DNA of 64,000 nucleotides from Geosiphon pyriformis (lineage: Eukaryota > Glomeromycota > Glomeromycetes > Archaeosporales > Geosiphonaceae). The DNA lies in NCBI GenBank assembly GCA_016748015.1, contig JAAOMT010000448.1:121834-185833 (forward strand), in the 5' to 3' direction. The translations under genes and the position numbers were made by a program. Positions 11,716-22,631 of the stretch are shown here, piece by piece. Under the pieces are notes generated by a model. That model did not search any database, was not told the DNA's origin, and worked only from the letters and a program-made list of their open reading frames with translations. Position 1 is the first letter of the stretch; each line of letters begins with the position of its first letter.

Positions 11716-12580
11716 TGTTACTCATAAAAAGAAAACAGATATAGAAAAATAGTAGACCAATAAGTAAATAGTATTTAGCATGTGAAAACATTGCTTAGCA
11801 ATGTAGAGCAATATTAGAAAACATGGCACATTGCTTAGCAATGTGAGTATTGCTCAAGAAATCATAGCACATCACTTGAGAATATAAGCGATCTCATATA
11901 ACATAAATTATATATATATAGTAAGAGTGTTAAAAGCAGAAAAAGCAATTCTTGGAGAATTCAATAAAGTTTTATTAATTTAAAACAATCTTCTTTCTTC
12001 TCTATTTATTAACTCTCATTTCAAGAATAGTTGCTATTAACCAAAATAGAATTATATAAATAAAATATTTCTTCAATTCTTTAAATTCATGTTATTATCT
12101 ACTACATAATCTGCTGGCACAATAGTTCTTGATCACAGCTATTAACAGAATACTTATTTCTTATTTTATTTTTTTATTTTTTTATTTTCTTTTATTTTTT
12201 TTATTTTTTTTTATTTTATTTTCTTTTGTTGTTTACTAAATTGATTAAAAGAATTAAGTACTGAGTTATTAATGTCATAGATAGTCTAGTAAAAAACCCA
12301 GAAATAAGAATAAAATTATATATATATTAATGGATAGCTTACCAGAAGGGCACGACTACCAGAATAAATCTGGCCACCAAGCTGAAAAAAAAATTGGGAA
12401 CAATCTGTAAGGAAACTGTAAATAACATCAACAAAGAATCTCTGTCTATTATACAAAAAACTCAACTCTAAAACTTTCAAATACAACCAATGTACCAGTA
12501 TCACTAGTATTGTTAAGATATTGAGCACTAAGTTACAGATTTGTTATTTGATTTGAGATCTCAAATAATTATCTGTAACA
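11716..12580 (+). repeat. 3' LTR of the LARD-like element
   Basis: 865-bp direct repeat of 9090-10030, starting TGTTACTCAT and ending CTGTAACA. It is followed at 12581 by the duplicated target bases and the rest of LINE copy A. Confidence 0.87.
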
Positions 12581-12869
12581 CCGTCTTGGTTTCTGGCTCA
12601 GCTTTAAAGTTTTTGGCTGGTGTGATTAAATTGCTTGGGATTTCTGAGGCTTTTGGTGTCTAGTTTGGTTTTCACAAATCTTGTTTGTTTTTTTCAGATA
12701 TTGGTACCTCGGTTTTGGTTAATATAACTGTATAGTGTTGTCTTGACTGGTTCGAATGGCTGGTCACGTGTAATAAGTACATAATTTACATTTAGTTTAG
12801 ATCATTTCTTTAATGTATAGTTCTAAGTAGTGTTTAGACTTTACTCATTAAGCATTAATAAAAAAAAAT
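12581..12869 (+). pseudogene. LINE ORF2 C-terminus, 3' UTR and A-tail (copy A)
   Basis: The translation matches the last ~45 residues of ORF2 in the full-length copy, including LLGI and FGFHKSC-like stretches. It ends at a TAG near 12733, then a 3' UTR with GAATGGCTGGTCACGTG and a terminal ATTAATAAAAAAAAA. All LINE copies in the window share this 3' end. Confidence 0.85.
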
Positions 12870-14445
12870 ATATTATTATTATTTTTGCTTTTAATTTTTT
12901 TAATGTATTTTTTTTTCATAATAAAATTAATTTTTTTATTTAGATAATAATAATTTTTGCTTTAATATTTAATTTTTTTTAAAAATTAATTTATATTAAG
13001 ATTATTTTTTAATATATACATAATTTTATTGATTTAAAGTCTGTTTTTAAAAATAATATCAAGTTGTTTTGCATAAAGTTTTCATTTTAAGTTTTTTTAA
13101 ATGCTATTATTAAAATTAAACTTATTAATTTTATTTATTTTTTTATTCTTAAGTTTGTTAAATTTTTAGTAATTTTTAACTTAATATCTTTTTTGCTATT
13201 ATTATTCTGTAAAACATTTCTAAAAATATTTTAATTAATAATATTAAAAATGCTTTTAATGTTTTTGGTAAAATTTCTAATATAAAATTAATATTTGCTA
13301 ATATTTAATAATATATTATTATTTATTTTTTTTATAATGCTTTTATAATTGCTTTTGCTTATTGGTTAATTTTGGTCAAAAAAAACAATTAAATATTATT
13401 GTTTTTTTAGTATATTAATGTTAAAAGTTTTAATTTAAACTTTAATTAGTTTTTTATAAATTTTTTAAGTTATATAATTGTTATAATTATAATATAAAGT
13501 TTTATTAAAATTATTAAATAAGTTTTTTTTGGTTTTTATTATATTATATATAATATATTTTTTTAAAAAATTAATTTAAATTCTATGTATTGTTTTAAAG
13601 TTTTTTTTTAAGATTAATTTTATAATATTTAAGGAATTTTTTTAATTCAAAAACATAAAATATAATAATTTTTTTTTAAATAAAATAATAAATTATATTA
13701 TTAATTAAAAATTATTTTTTTAATAAATTTAACTAATAAATAATTTTATTTAAAGTAAATTTGATTTTTTAATATTATTTTTTTTATATTTTTTAATGAA
13801 ATTTACAACTTTTAATTTGTTTTTTTTAATATTAAAACTATTATATATATTTATATATATTTGTTTTTTTATTTTTAATATATAATTTAAATATAATAAG
13901 TAAATTAAGTAACAAAATTAAATATAATTTATGTATTTTTATATATAATTAGACATAAATTTAATTTAAACTAATTTATGTTAAATTTATAGAAAAATTT
14001 TTTTTAAGAAAATATTATATATATAAATACAATTAAAGAATTATTATAATAATTTTACTTAATTATTTAATAGTTTTATTTAAATTATATTTAATATTAA
14101 TTAGTTAATACTTTTAAAGAATAATTAATTTAATATAAATAATATTGACTATTTTTTTAAGTTTTTTATATAAAACAAAAAAAATATTTAATAAAATAAT
14201 AATTAAAGTAATTAATAACTTAATAAGTTTAATAATAAGCTTAATTAAAACAATTAAATCCAAGATTTAAAATTCCAAAAAATTTAATTTAAACTTGATT
14301 ACAAAATCAATAACAAAAACAATTAAAAATATAATAACAAAAAAAACCAAAAAGATAAAAGTTTTGACATAAAATTTTATATTAATAAAAAATAAAACAA
14401 AAAGTTTAAAACTATTAATAAACTTAAAAAAACAAGTAATAATAT
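12870..14445. other. AT-rich desert without recognisable genes
   Basis: Almost only A and T, with no ORF worth reporting. The stretch around 13185-13345 is similar to the reverse complement of about 22370-22540, on the other side of the LTR element at 14446-22063. Both are probably remains of one dispersed repeat. Confidence 0.6.
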
Positions 14446-15089
14446 TATTACAGTTAAAACTTATATTTCTTATTAATTATCACATGTATTAGCCACTGAT
14501 GTCATATAAATTAGCCACTCTATTTTTAGAAAATAATCATTGACCTAATCATTGACTACTTTTTACAGCTATATAAATGATAAATTTCTTAGCTGTAGAA
14601 AAACATGTAAAAATCAAGAAAAATAAAATAAATAAAATAACAATTTTCATCTTAATCTTTTTCTTATCACTAATTTCCCTTTCTTTACCTTTAAGTATCC
14701 AAACATCTTGGAATAAAAAATCACTTGTTGGTTATTCCTTATCCTTTTTTCTGAAATTTATAATTGTAGCAATTGAAGATTATTGAATAAAATGTGACTA
14801 AAAAGTATATTTGATACCTGATATTGAATTCTAAAAGTGCTGACGCAAAGCATAGAATTATAACAGTGTGTAATTATTTGTTGACAGTATGGACTATCTC
14901 TCTACTTTCAGATTCTTTAGTTATCTTTTGAAAAGTATAGCAACTAAGATATTTTATAAGACTGATTTCACATTGAATTCATACTTATTCAATTCACTTA
15001 TTGAAATTGAAATTCCTTTGATTCTTTTTATTACCTTACAATCCTGTTTTTTCTTGCTATCTGTTAGCTTGTTACTCCAACCCATAACA
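14446..15089 (+). repeat. 5' LTR of the full-domain Ty3-like element
   Basis: Starts TATTACAGTT and ends CCATAACA. It matches 21421-22063 nearly end to end. A CTATATAAA TATA-like sequence lies at about 14571. ATG ORFs inside the LTR (14577-14786, 14889-15092) have no support as genes. Confidence 0.9.
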
Positions 15090-15106
15090 TAAAAGTAGTG
15101 CTCCCT
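15090..15106 (+). promoter_or_regulatory. Primer binding site region of the full-domain element
   Basis: A few bases after the 5' LTR the sequence reads TAGTGCTCCCTGTGAAG, like the TGGTGCT... primer sites at 5430-5445 and 10031-10048 with a G-to-A change. The tRNA is not identified. Confidence 0.5.
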
Positions 15107-15141
15107 GTGAAGTTGTCAAAATCTACTTTGTTTTCTATTGT

Positions 15142-16700
15142 ATGGGTGATTATTTATATCTGTTACAACAATTAGAAGAATACTTTAAAGCACATAACAA
15201 AAACAATCTAGACTTTATTGAACTCAATTCTTTGTCCTTCTGCTTGATTTGCTTTTCCATTGAAAAACAATCCAGCAGACAATTCCAAGACTTTTGGAAC
15301 TGGTTCTTGAATGAGCATTTAGCTAAAACCTATATAGTTTACACAATCTATTACTTTGACCAAGCTTATTTTGAAGACAACTTTAAAAAAAGAAACAACA
15401 GTATCAATCAGCTTTTATACTCCACAATCTTTGAACAATAGCCTCCTGATTTCGAATATTTGAATCATCAAATCTACACTTGGATTGTTGCCTATCAAGC
15501 AATTAAAACTCTTTTTGAAACAGAAAAAAAAAGCTATCAAACTGTTTTTGTTTTTGACTTTTTATCAAACAAATTAGATACATCTACACAAACAGTTACC
15601 TCTGAACCAATGGCTAATGATCTCATACAACAAAACATTCTAATTGCCTTCCAAAACATACAAACTGCTTTAGGGTGAAGAAACAACATTCCATTACCCT
15701 TGTTTAGAGGTGATGTAAAAAATCCAATTAAATGATTGGATGATTTTGAAAGAACTGTTACAGCCAACTAATATAATAATGAATACAAGTTTCAAATTGT
15801 TGGTGGCTACCTCCAAGGCTCTTCTGCTACTTGGTTCTCACAAAAAACTAATGCTAGTGTTCACCAAAGAATCATTAAATGGGCACTAACAAATGCTAAA
15901 GAAGAAAACACTTCTTTCACAACCCAGTTTGAAACTAAATTTAGAACTCTTATCTTAATATCTAAATGGCACATGAAATTAGAGAGAAAAACTCAAGATT
16001 CTGGTAAAGTTGTAATTAAATATGCCAAAGCAATCAGAAAATTAATCAAGTAAGTAGATTTTGGAAAAAACTGGACAGAAGAACGAAAAATTTATTCTTT
16101 TATAAAAAGATTAAGAACTGATCTTTCTTATGTTTTTTGGCCTCTTCTGGCATTAAAAGACAATCCTACAATGGATATGGTCATTGAACTTGCCCAGAGA
16201 ATAGAAAACAATCAAAGAATACACCTAGAATTCACACTTCCAGTTTTTGCTTTTGCTTTTGTTATGGCTCTTGCTCCTCAAATGGCTGCTATCTCTTTTG
16301 CTGTCCAAACCTAAGATCTAAATGAACAGTTAATAGATAGACTCACAGTTAATCTTGTCCAGTTACTAGAACTCTTAGCTCAAGCCATCAGAAAAAATCA
16401 ACAACCCCAAAGACCCAGATTTAAATCCTGTTTTAATCAGCCTTAGCAGCCCTCTTATCAAAGACAGCAAAATTGTGGCCCACCTGTGTGCTACCACTGT
16501 GGATTAACTAAACATTTCTTAAGAGATTGCAACAATCCTTCTTTGTTACCTTCAGCTTTTAGAAACCATGACAATCAAAACAACAGAACCATCAACAACA
16601 ATGTTCTCAATCAAAGACCCAATCATGCCAACATCAATTTCTTTGGAGAGGATCCCTTAGTTGAAGTCACTGTTTATCAGCCTTTAAACTGGTAGGTGCA
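15142..16700 (+). pseudogene. Gag pseudogene with leader domain and CCHC zinc knuckle
   Basis: One frame runs through with stops at 15439 (TAG), 15676 (TGA) and several later ones. Residues 1-180 form a helical leader. A capsid-type domain begins near 15690 (LFRGDV, LDDFERTV, GGYLQGSSATWF, FETKFRTL). The knuckle C-Y-H-C-x4-H-x4-C sits at 16489-16530 and a basic/Asn-rich tail follows. The capsid wording is very like gag proteins I associate with Rhizophagus; that is recall, not a search. All stops seem to be transitions of Gln, Arg or Trp codons. Confidence 0.85.
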
Positions 16701-17507
16701 CCTTCAAAGAGTGAAAGTACAAGCCAACCAAAAAAAAACCTCTTTTTTGCTTTTAACCTAACTAATAATAACCATGATATGGATGAACTGGCAATCAACA
16801 CTTCTAACTTGACAAGAAAGAAGAAAAAAGCCAAGGTTGATTTTGTTCTAAATCTTAACAAAGTCTTAACTTTTACTGCTGATAACAATGAGCCACCAAA
16901 GGCTAAAGTTTTTAAGAATCCTCTAAAGTTAGAACTCCCAGAAATTGTACAAAAATCTGGATCCTATTCTGTTGTGAAAGATCTTATAGAAACTCTAGCA
17001 CATATCACTTTTGGCCAGTTAATGACCCATTCACAGTTTAGAAAAAATCTTTGCAAGTCATTGATTCCAAAGAAAAAGACACTAAAAACCAACAAATATC
17101 CATGCCAAGTTTGATTTGTTGACAACAGCAATGTTACCTCTTTCATTTGTAAAGTTCAAGTGGCTGGTTATTTCATTGATCTGATCTTAAACAGTAGATC
17201 ATCTGTTAGCATTATTGCCAAACACTTCTTAGAAACAATTGTCAGAAAAATTAATGAACCATCCACCAGACCAATGACTAATGTACATGATGACAAAAAA
17301 AAAGATCTGGGCATAGCCAAAGCTGTTTTTGTCCAAATTAATAGTATTAACATTGAAACTAATATGGAAGTATCTAAAGCAAAAAAGTACACCATAATTG
17401 TTGGCAATAAGTGGCTTAAGAAAGCTAAAGTGCTACTTAATTATAAACTTTGTAAGCTAACCATCAGATATGATAAAAAATCCATTGTGGTTAAATATTG
17501 CTATTAG
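16701..17507 (+). pseudogene. Aspartic protease region with altered active site
   Basis: In a different frame from gag, two open blocks (16779-17114 and 17160-17507) cover the region upstream of RT. The expected D-S/T-G-S active site reads N-S-R-S in LILNSRSSVSIIAKHF, so both the catalytic Asp and the Gly are replaced, each a possible G-to-A transition. Later the block has IIVGNKWL, matching the second conserved region of retropepsins. It could not be active as written. Confidence 0.75.
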
Positions 17508-18178
17508 ACAATTCCTTCAGTACCCAAGCAAAACCAAGAAAAAGAACAATCAAATGAATTTGATGATGATAAGAGTGATAAAAAAAAGATCAAAAAGAAC
17601 AAAAAAAAACTGCTGAACTTGCCTATACTATTTTTACCAACAATAACAAGCCATTAGACAATGTTAAAACTGACAAAGAAGGAATTATAGTAAATGGCAA
17701 GCTAATCTGCTGGTCCTACTATGATATTCTCAGAAAAATTTTTGATAGAAAACCTGACAAGAAAGCAAAATACAGTTATTGGTAACATAGTCTTTGTGCC
17801 AGATGCTGATGTAATAAACTTTTGTATTTTCTTAGTGATGAATGCAAGTCTTGATTAATCTATTACAAAGATTGGAAGCCAATTAGTTTGATATCCAAAG
17901 AAGAACTAAAAAAAGTACAGAAGTCTTTTGAGAGTGAACCATCTGAAATCTAATTACTAGTTGTAGAACAAAAAGAACCTTTCTCTGAAGAAAGAAAAGT
18001 GGACATTGAAAATCTGTTGGCTAGGAATAGCCAAGTTATCTCAAAAGAAAGTAATACTCCTGGACAAACTCATGTAATACAATACATTATAACCACAAAA
18101 AAAACTTGTTCTATCTATTTGAAGTCTTATCAATCCAATTAACACAATGATGAATTTATCAAGAAAGAAATAAACCAG

Positions 18179-19380
18179 ATGAAAGATTTTGGATTCATAC
18201 AAGAAACCAAGAGTGAATGGGCTTTTTCCATTATAATGGTATTCAAGAAAGATAGAACTCTACACTTCTGTGTCAACTACTGCCAATTAAATGCCATTAC
18301 TATAAGAGACATGTACCTATTTCCCAAAATTGATGCAATGCTAAATAAATTCAATAGTGCTGCTTTCTTCTCAACTATTAACTTAACTGCTAGATTCTGG
18401 CAAGTAGAGATGGATCCAGAAAGCAGAAAGAAAACTGCTTTCATTACCAAGTATAATATCTATAAATTCACAGTCATGCCTTTTGGTTTTACCAATGCTC
18501 CTTTCACTTTTCAATGCCTGATAGACAAAGTATTTGAATCAGTAAAAGAAAACTTTGTTCTGGTCTACTTAGATGACATAATGATTTACTCAAAAATCTG
18601 GAATGAACACCTTGAACATTTGCAGAAGGTTTTTGACCTGCTTAGAAATGCTGGTCTTAAGATCAACTTAATTAAATCTTTTTTTGGATGCCAATCCACC
18701 CAGTTTTTTGGTCATCTTATTATAAAAAATGAAATCTTCTCTGATCCAGCTAAAGTTAAAAAAGTCCAAAACATTAAACAACCAATAAATGTTCCTGAAC
18801 TATGCTTTTTTCTTGGTTTGGTCTCTTACTACTGCAAATTTATCAAGAATTTCTCCAAGATTGCTTTTCCTTTCAATCAGCTACTTAGGAAAAATGTTAA
18901 TTATTACTGGAGCACTCATTAACAAAAAGCTTTTGAAATTCTAAAAGAAAAACTTGTTATTAAACCAATTCTCAAGCAATCTGATTTGGACTAATCTTTT
19001 ATTTTCCACACTGATACATCTGGCTATAGACTTGGTACTGTTCTTTTACAGAAAGATAAAAATAATAGAGAACATGCCATAACATATACCAGTAGATCCT
19101 TCACATCAGCAAAAAAAAACTATTCAGTTACTGAACAGAAATGCTTAACAGTAGTTTGGACTACTAGTTATTGGGATCAATATCTTCTTGGTGCAAAATT
19201 CTTAGTGGTAACAGATCATCAAGTCTTGGTTTGACTGTACAATAAAAAAAAGCTGGAACATAAACGAATAACTTGCTGAATATTCTACTTGGATGAATTT
19301 GACTATGATATTCAACACCATAAAGGAGCAAATTATCAAAACACAGATGCTTTCTCTAGACTTACTATCCAGTGACAGTA
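18179..19380 (+). pseudogene. Reverse transcriptase and RNase H (Ty3 type)
   Basis: An open 247-codon block (18179-18922) spans the RT fingers and palm: VNYCQLNAIT, FSTINL (relatives have FS-x-DL, so the first catalytic Asp appears changed to Asn), MPFGFTNAPFTFQ, and Y-L-D-D at 18566-18577, then IDKVF and GLVSYYCKFIKNFS of the thumb/connection. RNase H follows after stops, with FHTDTSGYRLG, TEQKC and DAFSRLT near 19360. RT copies the RNA genome and RNase H removes it; here both are disabled by stops and the active-site change. Confidence 0.85.
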
Positions 19381-20780
19381 CAACTTTTTAAACCAAACCA
19401 ACTTAATTATTAGTAACTTCTTTACAAACAAACACGATAATGAACTTGGACAACTACTTTGTCTTAATAGAATTTTTGGGTAAAGGACAATACTCACTAG
19501 AATATACTCGACAGCAAAGAAAACATTTGTGCAAACAATCAAATTTCTATTTGATTCACCAAAACCAGTTATATAAAAGAAACAGAAAAGATTCTGACTG
19601 TTCTTAAAAAGTCATCAAATTTAAAGAAAGAGAAATTGTAATATATAACATGTACACCGACCTATTAGCTAAACACTTTGAAAAAACAAAAACAATTCAG
19701 AAAACTTTAGCTTACTATTATTGGCCTATCTTGGGAAAAAACATTGCTGAATACATCAAAATCTGTGACATCTGCCAAAAAAGAGGCAAATCCAATTGCA
19801 AAGAAAATATTCATCCAATTTTTGTTGGTCAACTATTTGACAGAATTGGTATAGATGTTGTTAAACCTTTAACAATAACTCCTGATGGCAACAGATATAT
19901 TATCACAGCTACCAACTATTTTACAAAGTGAGTAGAAATAAGAACCACTCTTGACTAAACTGCAATCTCAATAGCCAATTTCATTTATGAAAATATCATT
20001 TGTCATCATGGCTGCCCCAAAAAACTTTTATTTGATAGAAGAAGAGCTTTTTTTAGTACACTAGTTGAAGAACTTTGTAGAAAAATGGAAATATATCATA
20101 AACTTTCCTCTCCTTATTACTCTTAAACAAATGGGCTAGTGGAATGTTTCAATAGAACACTATGTGAAACCCTAGCCAAAACCAGTGAAAAAACAAACTT
20201 ATAGGACAAAGTACTGCTTTCAGCTTTGTTTGCTTATAGAACTGTAAATCATGACATAACAAGTTAAGAACTTTTTTATCTGCTCTATGAACACATGGCA
20301 ACACTACCAATAGAAACTGACATTAAGACAATACTCTTTGAAGAAATCACAATAGAAAATTACAAAGACATTTTGCAAAGAAGACTTGATATCATTCTTG
20401 ACTTCTTAGTAGAAGCACAAATAATTGCTTTTAAAAAAATAAAACAGTTCTAAGAAAAGCTTAAGAAAAAGAAAACCTATAAAACACTTTCTTTAAGTAT
20501 TGGTAACTTGGTATTAGAATACTGTTCAGACAAAGACAATGTTTATGGTGATAAATTTTTTAGTCAATGGAAAAGACCCTTTATAGTCAACAAAGTTTTG
20601 AACAATGATTTTTATATTCTTTAAGATCAATTTAGAACAATCTTCAATAATCATCCTGTTCATGATATACAATTCAAGAAATATCATAAACGACTTGATT
20701 GGTTGTCTGTTGTGGTAATATCGACTCAAATAATTAGCAAAAATCAAGTATAAATAAATCTACCATTCCCAAAACAGAGA
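19381..20780 (+). pseudogene. Integrase (HHCC, DDE core, C-terminal domain), broken
   Basis: The zinc-binding H-x-H...C-x2-C module is visible at about 19660-19790 (YYYWPILGKNIAEY, CDICQKRG). The catalytic core starts at 19840 with IGIDVV, where the first Asp is present, continues through FDRRRAFFST near 20035 where the second Asp is likely, and TNGLVECFNRTL near 20130 containing the Glu. Stops interrupt at several places, for example around 19930, 19958 and 20124. A C-terminal SH3-like stretch (FFSQWKRPF) near 20555 resembles the integrase tail retained at 3391-3785. Confidence 0.8.
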
Positions 20781-20794
20781 TATTTTCAATTGAC

Positions 20795-21292
20795 ATGAAC
20801 AATTATTTTTTGGATCAAAACATTCAAAATGCCTTTTATACTCTCTATGAGTATTGGATCAAAAACTATTCAAATGCTACTTTGATTATTGGAAAACAAA
20901 TCACCATAACTGATAACAGTAAAACACATACTGTTATTAGACCAAAGAAAACTACTATCAAAAGAGAAAAAATTGGTAGCAAAATAGATAAATATCTGTT
21001 AGAAAGTATAACAGCAGTTATATTCTCACCTTCTAACACAATTAGAAAAACACTCTAAAAAATCTTATTCATAGACAAAAACTTGTCATATAGAAGACAA
21101 TTAGAACTCTATGATTACCTTAGTGAAATTATAGAGGATATGAAACTCATAAAAAAAACAACTTCAGAGATACAGTCAAAAATTTTGGACATTATATGGT
21201 TAGATGTCCCAAGAGTTTTAACTATTGCTAAAAGAGCCAAAACTCTAATACAAAGATTTGGTCTTTTGAATACAAAACTCATTTCACTTTAA
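20795..21292 (+). pseudogene. Post-integrase ORF of the full-domain element, one internal TAA
   Basis: A single frame runs from ATG at 20795 to 21292 (about 165 codons) with one TAA at 21056-21058. It sits between the integrase tail and the 3' LTR, where gag-pol elements normally have little coding capacity. The product is polar and Lys/Ile-rich, with no signal peptide or membrane helix. The N-terminus has DQNIQNAF, and the pol-deleted element's extra ORF starts with PQNIQQLF. Function unknown. Confidence 0.5.
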
Positions 21293-21420
21293 GTATTATA
21301 TATCCTATTCATAAAAAACTTTAACAAACTAGTTAGCTTTGAATTAAATAAAACTCTTCAAATAGATTACATCATAAATAGCTTGATTTTGCTGAAGCTT
21401 AATTTCTTTGGAAAAGATGA

Positions 21421-22063
21421 TATTACAGTTGAAACTTATACTTCTTATTAATTATTATATGTATTAACCACTAATGTCATATAAATTAGCCACTCTATTT
21501 TTAGAAAATGATTATTGATCTAATCTTGACCATTTTTTACAGCTATATAAGCAATGAATCTCTTAGCTGTAGAAAAATATGTAGAAATCAAGGAAAATCA
21601 AATAAATAAAATAACAACTTTCATCTTAATCTTTCTCTTATTGCTAATTTCTTTTTTTCTACCTTTAAATATCTGAATATCTTAAAATAAAAGATTACTT
21701 GTTGGTTATTTCTTATCCTTTTTCCTGAAACATATAATTACAGCAATTGAAGATTATTGAATAAAACATGACTAAAAAGTATATCTAATACCTAATATTG
21801 AATTCTAAAAGCACTGACATGAGACATAAAATTATACCAGTGTAATCATTTGTTAACAGTACAGACTATCTCTTTACCTTCAGATTCTCCAATTATCTTT
21901 TAAAAAGTATAACAACTGAGATATTTTATAAGACTGATTTTATACATTAAATCCATACTTATTCAATTTGCTTATTGAAGTTAAAATCTCTTTGATTCCT
22001 TTTATCCCTCTACAATTCTGTTTTCTCTTGCTATCTGTTAGCTTGTTACTTCAACTTGTAACA
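21421..22063 (+). repeat. 3' LTR of the full-domain Ty3-like element
   Basis: 643 bp, starts TATTACAGTT, ends CTTGTAACA, with ATAT duplicated at 22064-22067. Purine-rich GGAAAAGATGA directly precedes it as the likely polypurine tract. Confidence 0.9.
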
Positions 22064-22631
22064 ATATTTTATATTTTAAAATTAAATAGCCAAAATTTTA
22101 ATATTTAAAATATTATCTATATTTAAAAGTTTTTTATAAAATTTAATACTTTTTTAAAGTATTAATATTAATAATAGCAATATTCAAATTATTTTTAGAA
22201 TTAAAAATAACAATTATATATTAAAATTATTTAATAAAATTAAAAAAAATAAAGCAATTATAACCACTAACTTTAAAAACCAATTTGCTAATTTTAAAAA
22301 CTATATAATTAAAAAAAAAATTTTAATACTATTTTTGTTTATTAAGACTAATTAACATATTAAAACAACTTTAGTTGTATTAAAAAAATTAAAATATATA
22401 ATAACATATTGTTAAATACTAGCAAATTTTTAAAGAAACTATGAAAATTTTATTTAAATTACCAAAAATTATCTTAATATTACTTGTAAATATACTTAAA
22501 AATACATTATATAAAATAATAACAACAAAAAAAATAAAAAACTCAAATATTACCAAAAATTTAACTATCTTAAAAATAAATAAAAAAATAAAATTAAAAA
22601 ATTTAACATAAAATATAATATTTAAATTACC
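22064..22631. other. AT-rich spacer
   Basis: No gene seen. About 22370-22540 is similar, in reverse complement, to 13185-13345 on the other side of the LTR element. Confidence 0.55.

Larger units (their letters stand above)
9090..12580 (+). mobile_element. LARD-like non-autonomous LTR element nested in LINE copy A
   Basis: Direct repeats 9090-10030 and 11716-12580 enclose 1685 bp with no recognisable gag or pol. The LTRs start TGTTACTCAT and end ..GTAACA (GTAATA in the 5' LTR). CTGT at 9086-9089 and CCGT at 12581-12584 fit a 4-bp target duplication with one CpG-to-TpG change; joining the LINE across it restores the reading seen in the 22632-24999 copy. The interior has a primer-site-like sequence, a ~87-bp tandem array and a purine-rich run before the 3' LTR. 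With no pol of its own, it must have relied on another element's enzymes. Confidence 0.88.
1..12869 (+). mobile_element. LINE copy A, interrupted by two LTR elements and cut by the window edge
   Basis: This is a degenerate non-LTR retrotransposon. Its three pieces (1-1612, 6430-9089, 12581-12869) align in order with the full-length copy at 38969-45735. The window starts inside the endonuclease domain, so ORF1 and the first part of ORF2 lie outside. The second piece resumes exactly where the first stops once the insert 1613-6429 is removed. The third carries the ORF2 C-terminus, a 3' UTR (ending around 12850) and a short A-rich tail. The frame is largely preserved but holds many TAA, TAG and TGA codons. 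CpG is much rarer here than in the 38969-45735 copy, so this copy looks older. Confidence 0.9.
14446..22063 (+). mobile_element. Ty3-like LTR retrotransposon with full domain set, decayed
   Basis: LTRs 14446-15089 (644 bp) and 21421-22063 (643 bp) flank 6.3 kb in the order leader/gag with CCHC knuckle, aspartic protease, RT, RNase H, integrase, extra ORF. RT before integrase is the Ty3 order. ATAT directly flanks both sides, a perfect 4-bp target duplication. LTR starts read TATTACAGTT (from TGTTAC by G-to-A) and the 3' LTR ends CTTGTAACA. LTR differences are largely transitions. Stops occur in every coding domain, so this copy is dead, but domain order is complete. Confidence 0.92.
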
